Shown here piece by piece: positions 59,647-64,000 of a stretch of 64,000 nucleotides of DNA. Location of the stretch: NCBI RefSeq assembly GCF_014650175.1, contig NZ_BMUL01000008.1, positions 124,001-188,000 on the forward strand, given 5' to 3'. This stretch comes from Streptomyces termitum. Its GTDB lineage: Bacteria; Actinomycetota; Actinomycetes; Streptomycetales; Streptomycetaceae. How positions within the stretch are numbered: the first letter of the stretch is position 1; every line of letters begins with the position of its first letter. The translations under genes were made by a program, and so were the position numbers. The notes beneath the pieces are model-generated. The model was not told where the DNA came from. It saw only the letters and a list, made by a program, of their open reading frames with translations, and searched no databases.

Positions 59647-60195
59647 TCAGGGGGTGTCGGCGGGGTCCGGCTCGTCGTCGGCCGGCGGGGCGCTCTGCCG
59701 GTCGGCGCGCCGGCCCACGACGACGGTGGCGGCGAGCGCGGCGCCGACGAAGGCGGTGGCCACCACCCAGGGGCGGTCGAGGACGTGCCCGGTGACGTGG
59801 TCGAGGGAGAAGCGGCCGGCGCCGGTGATGCCGAGCGCGGCGGCGGTGAAGCCGAGGAAGGCCGGGTACTCGTAGCCGCCGGCCGTCGCGAAGAAGCCGG
59901 CCGGGGCGTGCACGGCGACGGCGCCCGCCATGGCGCCGGCCGCCGCCGCGCCCGCGGCGGGGGTGGCCAGCCCGAGGGCGAGCAGCACGCCGCCGCCGGC
60001 CTCGCCGAGCCCCGCGGCGACGGCGGCCTCGCGGCCGGGGTGGAAGCCCATGGCCTCCATCGCGTGGGTGGTGCCCTCGATCCCGCCGCCGCCGAACCAG
60101 CCGAGGAGCTTCTGGGTGCCGTGCGCGGCGAGGACGGCACCGGTGCCGACCCGCAGCGCGAGCAGTCCGAGGTCGCGTCGGTCGGAGTGAGCCAT
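59647..60195 (-). CDS. DoxX-family membrane protein
   Basis: 182 residues from ATG 60195. Four helices with the DoxX opening LGLLALRVGTGAVLAAHGTQ and KLLGWFGGGGIEGT, and the later GLATPAAGAAAAGAMAGAVA. Short charged tail. DoxX proteins are quinone-linked or redox-stress membrane proteins of unclear reaction. Divergent from the M20 peptidase, with a promoter region of 220 bases between. Confidence 0.9.
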   Translation of the reverse strand: MAHSDRRDLGLLALRVGTGAVLAAHGTQKLLGWFGGGGIEGTTHAMEAMGFHPGREAAVAAGLGEAGGGVLLALGLATPAAGAAAAGAMAGAVAVHAPAGFFATAGGYEYPAFLGFTAAALGITGAGRFSLDHVTGHVLDRPWVVATAFVGAALAATVVVGRRADRQSAPPADDEPDPADTP

Positions 60196-60418
60196 GGGGT
60201 TCTCCAGGTGCGGGAGTGCGGGAGGGGACGCGTACCCCTCCACTGTCGGCGCGCCCCTCCCCCGCCGCCGCCCGAAGGATCGGCGAATACTCCACTTGAG
60301 TCATGTTTTGCGGCGTTTGCCGGGTGTTGCTTGACTGAGGTGGCCGCCGCCGTCCCGGCCGCCCGCGCCCGTCCGCGCGGACGGCGCCCCGGGAGCGGCC
60401 CGAGGGAAGTGGGTACGC

Positions 60419-61813
60419 ATGACCGCCGAGTCCGCCGACACCGCCGCGCTCCGGGAGCGGGTCCGGGCCTTGATGCCCCGGGCGAAGGAGGACCTGACCG
60501 CCCTGGTCGCCCTGCGTTCCGTGGCCGATCCCCGGCAGTTCCCGCCCGAGGAGTGCGCCGCCGCCGCCGACTTCCTGGTCCGGGCCTTCACCGAGGCCGG
60601 GCTGACGGACATGCGGCGGGTCACCACGCCGGACGGCACGGACGCGGTGGTCGGGCACGGGCGCGGCCCCGAGGGCGCCCCGACGGTCCTGCTCTACTGC
60701 CACTACGACGTGCAGCCGCCGCTGGACGACGCCGCCTGGCAGACCCCGCCGTTCGAACTGACCGAGCGGGACGGCCGCTGGTACGGGCGGGGTTCGGCCG
60801 ACTGCAAGGGCAACATCGCCATGCACCTGACGGCGCTGCGGGCGCTCGGCGGCCCGGACGGCGACGGCTTCCCCGTCCACATCAAGTTCGTGGCGGAGGG
60901 GTCGGAGGAGCAGGGCACCGGCGGCCTGGAGCGGCTCGTGCCCCAGCAGCCGGACCTGTTCGACGCCGACGCCCTGCTGATCTGCGACACCGGCAACTTC
61001 GCGCTCGGCCTGCCCACCACGACCACCTCGCTGCGCGGTCTGACCAATGTGGTGGTGACGGTCTCGACGCTCAAGGGCGCGATGCACTCGGGCATGTTCG
61101 GCGGCCCCGCCCCGGACGCGCTGGCCGCGCTGGTGCGCATCCTGGACGGCCTGCGCGACGCGGACGGCAACACCGCGATCGAGGGCCTGCCCGGGGACGG
61201 CACCTGGGACGGGGTGGCCTATCCGCCCGAGCAGTTCCGGGCCGACGCGGGCGTCCTGGACGGGGTGCGGCTGGTCGGCACCGGGTCGGTCGCCGACGAG
61301 CTGTGGGCGCGGCCCGCCGTCACCGTCCTCGGCATCGACTGCCCGCCGGTGGTCGGCTCCTCCGCCGCCGTGCAGGCGCGGGTGCGGGCCCGGGTCAGCC
61401 TGCGGGTGCCGCCGGGCACCGACGCCGAGCAGGCCCGCAAGGCGCTCACCGACCACCTGGTGGCGGCGGCGCCGTGGGGCGCCCGGGTCGAGGTGGAGGC
61501 GGAGAGCGCCGGGCAGCCCTTCCGGGCCCGCACCGACGGGCCGGCGTACACGGCCCTGGGGTCGGCGCTGCGCGAGGCGTACGGGAAGGACATGGTCCAG
61601 TCGGGGCAGGGCGGTTCGATCCCGCTGTGCAACGTGCTCGCGGACCGCTTCCCCGAAGCGGAGATCGCACTGATCGGCGTGGAGGAGCCGGGGTGTCTCA
61701 TCCACGCCCCCAACGAGAGCGTCGACCCCTCCGAGATCGAGCGGATGGCGCTGGCCGAGGCGCTCTTCCTCGGCTCCTACGCCGGGGTGTTCGCACGCGC
61801 GGCCGGTTCGTGA
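60419..61813 (+). CDS. M20-family metallo-dipeptidase
   Basis: 464 residues. Metal ligands: His and Asp in LLYCHYDVQPP, Asp in GRGSADCKGN, Glu pair in EGSEEQG, Asp in LICDTGN region, and the C-terminal His in CLIHAPNES. The dimerisation insert (VVTVSTLKGAMHSGMFGGP) is typical of the carnosinase-like dipeptidase branch. It cuts dipeptides or acylated amino acids in the cytosol. The HdeD gene begins 28 bases downstream. Confidence 0.93.
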   Translation: MTAESADTAALRERVRALMPRAKEDLTALVALRSVADPRQFPPEECAAAADFLVRAFTEAGLTDMRRVTTPDGTDAVVGHGRGPEGAPTVLLYCHYDVQPPLDDAAWQTPPFELTERDGRWYGRGSADCKGNIAMHLTALRALGGPDGDGFPVHIKFVAEGSEEQGTGGLERLVPQQPDLFDADALLICDTGNFALGLPTTTTSLRGLTNVVVTVSTLKGAMHSGMFGGPAPDALAALVRILDGLRDADGNTAIEGLPGDGTWDGVAYPPEQFRADAGVLDGVRLVGTGSVADELWARPAVTVLGIDCPPVVGSSAAVQARVRARVSLRVPPGTDAEQARKALTDHLVAAAPWGARVEVEAESAGQPFRARTDGPAYTALGSALREAYGKDMVQSGQGGSIPLCNVLADRFPEAEIALIGVEEPGCLIHAPNESVDPSEIERMALAEALFLGSYAGVFARAAGS

Positions 61814-61841
61814 CCGGCCGCGGGACGAGAGGAGAGAGCCC

Positions 61842-62456
61842 ATGACGCAGACGCACGCACGGCCTCCCGGCGGGTCCGCCCGGGGCGAGGTGCCGCCGGG
61901 ACCGCTGGGGATGCTCGCGGGGGCCGCGTGGCAGGCCCTGATGCTGGCCGGGGGGATCGCCCTCGTCCTCGGTGTGATGGTGCTGGTGTGGCCGCACGCC
62001 TCGCTGGTGGTGGCCGGTGTCCTCTTCGGCCTCTACCTGCTGCTCAGCGGCGTGCTGCAACTGGTCGCGGCCTTCGGCACGCACACCACGACGGCACTGC
62101 GGGTGATGGCCTTCATCAGCGGCGCCCTGTCGATCCTGCTCGGTCTGTTCTGCTTCCGGGGCACCATGCAGTCGATCCTGCTGCTGGGGCTGTGGATCGG
62201 GATCGGCTGGCTCTTCCGGGGCATCACGCAGACCGTGGCCGCGGCCTCCGACCCGGGGATGCCGGCCCGGGGCTGGCAGGTCTTCCTCGGCGTCGTCAGC
62301 GCCCTGGCGGGCATCGTGCTGATCGTCTCGCCGCTGGAGTCGGTGGCGGTGCTGACGCTGCTCGTCGGGATCTGGCTGATCGCGGTCGGCGCGGTCGAGA
62401 TCATCACCGGCTTCCAGGTCCGCGCGCGGGCCAAGCGCCTCCCGCCGGGGGTCTGA
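61842..62456 (+). CDS. HdeD-family (DUF308) acid-resistance-type membrane protein
   Basis: 204 residues, ATG 61842 after GGAGAGAG. Six helices in three pairs, with LVWPHASLVVAGVLFGLYLL and the repeated pattern GLWIGIGWLFRGITQTVAA, then GIWLIAVGAVEIITGFQVRA, all standard DUF308 motifs. HdeD is tied to acid resistance in enterics; the streptomycete role is unknown. Probably in an operon with the M20 gene, ended by a strong hairpin. Confidence 0.9.
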   Translation: MTQTHARPPGGSARGEVPPGPLGMLAGAAWQALMLAGGIALVLGVMVLVWPHASLVVAGVLFGLYLLLSGVLQLVAAFGTHTTTALRVMAFISGALSILLGLFCFRGTMQSILLLGLWIGIGWLFRGITQTVAAASDPGMPARGWQVFLGVVSALAGIVLIVSPLESVAVLTLLVGIWLIAVGAVEIITGFQVRARAKRLPPGV

Positions 62457-62539
62457 CCGGCCCGCCGGGCCGACCACCACGGCCGTCCGGGAGGCCGCCT
62501 GGAGGACCGCTCCGGCGACCGGCCCGGAGGCCGCCCGCC

Positions 62540-62580
62540 CCGTCCGCCGTCCCCCCGTTCTCCGGGGGGACGGCGGACGG
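62540..62580 (+). terminator. 18-bp perfect stem terminator
   Basis: CCGTCCGCCGTCCCCCCG (62540-62557) with 62563-62580 and a 5-base loop, after the HdeD gene. Confidence 0.8.
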
Positions 62581-62657
62581 CTTGATCCGTGCGCTAGATT
62601 TTGCCGGTCCATGACCGTCGATCGCTCGCGATCACCACTCTCCGGAGCCGGCCTTCC

Positions 62658-63080
62658 ATGACCGACATCGTCAACGGCCTCGGCCGTGCCACCGCCTACG
62701 GCGCCCTCGGCGTGGTCCTGCTGATCCTCGGCATCGTCCTGGTGGACGTCCTCACCCCCGGCAAGCTCGGCCGGCAGATATGGGAGGACCGCAACCGCAA
62801 CGCCTCCGTCCTGCTCAGCTCCGCGCTGCTGGGCATCGGCGGGATCGTCTTCACCTCGATCTGGACCACGTACGACAACTTCGGCAAGGGCCTGCTCTCC
62901 ACGGCCGCCTTCGGTCTGCTCGGCCTGGTCCTGATGGCCGTGGCCTTCCTGGTGGTGGACCTGGTGACGCCCGGCAAGCTGGGGGCGACGCTGGTGGACC
63001 CCGAGCCGCACCCGGCGGTGTGGGTGACCGCCTCCTGCAACATCGCGGTCTCCGCGATCGTCTCCGCCTCGATCGCCTGA
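62658..63080 (+). CDS. DUF350 membrane protein
   Basis: 140 residues from ATG 62658. Four helices in two related halves, each with a conserved pattern VDVLTPGKLGRQIWEDRNRN and VDLVTPGKLGATLVDPEPHP, the DUF350 double repeat. Bacterial DUF350 proteins often sit near glutathionylspermidine-like or ATP-grasp genes; none is next to it here. Convergent with the gene at 63151. Confidence 0.88.
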   Translation: MTDIVNGLGRATAYGALGVVLLILGIVLVDVLTPGKLGRQIWEDRNRNASVLLSSALLGIGGIVFTSIWTTYDNFGKGLLSTAAFGLLGLVLMAVAFLVVDLVTPGKLGATLVDPEPHPAVWVTASCNIAVSAIVSASIA

Positions 63081-63150
63081 CCCCGCGCTCCTCTCCGCGC
63101 CCCGGTGACCCGGAGCGCGCGCCGCTCTCGCCGGCCCGGTGCCCGTCCGC

Positions 63151-63648
63151 TCAGGACGGTCCCGGGCCGGCGGCCGTCGGGGCGGGCTCGACCTCCAGGA
63201 AGCGGCGGCCGCGCGGCCCCTTGTAGAGGAGCGCCTCCCAGCCGAGCCGGCCGAGGGCGGCCGCGCACGCGGCCAGCGCCTCCGTCTCCTGTCCGGCGGC
63301 GCCGGAGCCGGGCGGTCCCAGCCACGTGACGACGGCGGTGGCGGGCCGATCCCCCGCCCCCACCCGGTAGCCGGTCGCGGTGCGCGCGCCGGTGGCGTCC
63401 ACCGCCGAGGGGGCGAGGCCGCCCGCCTCCAGGGCCAGGGCCACCGCCCGGACCGGCTGCCGGCGCTCCCAGTCGGCCGGTACGGCTCCGGCGGCGGCGC
63501 CCGGCGGGGCGGTGAGGCGCCGGATCTGGCGCAGCCCGTCGAGCGCGGACCGCACCTCGCGGGAGCGCTGCTCGGGGTCGCCGGTGAGCGGCGGTCCGTC
63601 CCCCGTCGCCGCCTCGAAGGCCCCCTTGCCGTCCGGGCCGGTGCTCAC
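63151..63648 (-). CDS. Conserved hypothetical protein
   Basis: 165 residues from GTG 63648, overlapping the preceding stop by GTGA, so translation is coupled to the next gene. Soluble, with a helical head (RSREVRSALDGLRQIRRLTA) and a beta-rich C-terminal part (PATAVVTWLGPPG, LGRLGWEALLYKGPRGRRFL). Family not recognised. Confidence 0.7.
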   Translation of the reverse strand: MSTGPDGKGAFEAATGDGPPLTGDPEQRSREVRSALDGLRQIRRLTAPPGAAAGAVPADWERRQPVRAVALALEAGGLAPSAVDATGARTATGYRVGAGDRPATAVVTWLGPPGSGAAGQETEALAACAAALGRLGWEALLYKGPRGRRFLEVEPAPTAAGPGPS

Positions 63649-63995
63649 AGCAGCCGCCGGATCTCGCCGCGCACCCGGTAGAAGCCTCCGGCGGCCGGGT
63701 GCAGCGCCTCCACGACGTACCGCACGCCGGGTTCCCGGATGGCGCGGGGGAACTGCACGTTCCACGAGGACTCGTAGCCCTCGCTGACGACCCGGACCCG
63801 GCTGCGACCGCCCTCCCGGACGCACTCGACCACGATCGAACCGGCCGGGGCGTCGGCGGCGGAGGCGACCGAGGCCACGGCGGAGACGGTGGTCGCCGGG
63901 GTGTAGGTGGGCAGGGCGGCGGCCAGCTTGACGTCCCGGACGACGGGCACGCTGCCCTGCTGGGCGGCGGTGATCGCCGCCTCGCTCGCGTCCAC
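63645..63995 (-). CDS. Hypothetical protein, probably cut by the window edge
   Basis: At least 116 residues. The first GTG is at 63995, but the frame continues to the last base, so the gene may begin beyond the window. The C-terminal domain (SIVVECVREGGRSRVRVVSE, SWNVQFPRAIREPGVRYVVE, FYRVRGEIRRLL) is a compact beta fold. I do not recognise it. It is translationally coupled with the 63151 gene. Confidence 0.6.
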   Translation of the reverse strand: MDASEAAITAAQQGSVPVVRDVKLAAALPTYTPATTVSAVASVASAADAPAGSIVVECVREGGRSRVRVVSEGYESSWNVQFPRAIREPGVRYVVEALHPAAGGFYRVRGEIRRLL

Positions 63996-64000
63996 GCAGA

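Overview
The window reads as Streptomyces chromosome. Third-position GC is very high, start codons include GTG and TTG, and the gene families are streptomycete: SARP and NB-ARC regulators, a multidomain SpoIIE phosphatase, a streptogrisin-like protease, a DUF6777 lipoprotein, AG1-like and DUF6571-like proteins, PntAB, OpcA and a giant RHS protein. No ribosomal, tRNA or CRISPR locus was seen. Accessory genes, insertion sequences and a polymorphic-toxin locus suggest a chromosomal arm or another flexible region; this placement is an inference.

Region 1 (0.3-8.4 kb) holds a class F sortase, a secreted polysaccharide deacetylase, a universal stress protein, a CapA lipoprotein, an ECF-like sigma factor, a deleted thioesterase remnant, an I36-like secreted protein, a YdeI-family protein and two unknowns. 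Region 2 (8.4-16 kb) holds a LytS-type kinase, an acetate-type symporter with its small partner and a LytTR response regulator in one probable operon, then a PAS-GAF-PP2C-ATPase phosphatase and a DUF6777 lipoprotein. Region 3 (16-25.9 kb) holds a YndJ/DUF1990 operon with two palindromic operators around its promoter, a frameshifted lipase maturation factor gene, a 56-residue small protein, an unusual zinc-motif SDR, an FhuF-like protein, a multidrug-type permease, an Rpf/LysM/M23 cell-wall hydrolase, a GNAT enzyme and panD.

Region 4 (25.93-30.41 kb) is a cassette bounded by 36-bp direct repeats with one mismatch. It carries an AG1/WXG100-like protein, a large DUF6571-like protein and two small membrane-anchored proteins. 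Region 5 (30.4-44.1 kb) has a zinc-ribbon protein, a SARP, an XRE-NB-ARC-TPR regulator, a P-loop kinase, pntBA with a divergent LysR gene, a chitin-binding serine protease, a TPR protein and an MFS exporter.

Region 6 (44.3-58.5 kb) is the most dynamic part. A tyrosine-recombinase remnant is split by two tandem IS elements sharing ACT target duplications; its right piece ends at a 160-bp MITE with perfect 24-bp inverted repeats. The MITE abuts a probable immunity gene, next to a 2,496-residue RHS protein (RHS repeats with an inserted ricin-B lectin, then pre-toxin, Hint and PD-(D/E)XK-like nuclease tip). The toxin tip and immunity gene are much more AT-rich than the rest. A DNRLRE/VCBS surface protein is divergent from the RHS gene. 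Region 7 (58.6-64 kb) has an opcA not beside zwf, DoxX, an M20 peptidase, HdeD, DUF350 and two unknown genes running off the end. Convergent genes are repeatedly separated by long perfect hairpins, so the operon limits are fairly clear.
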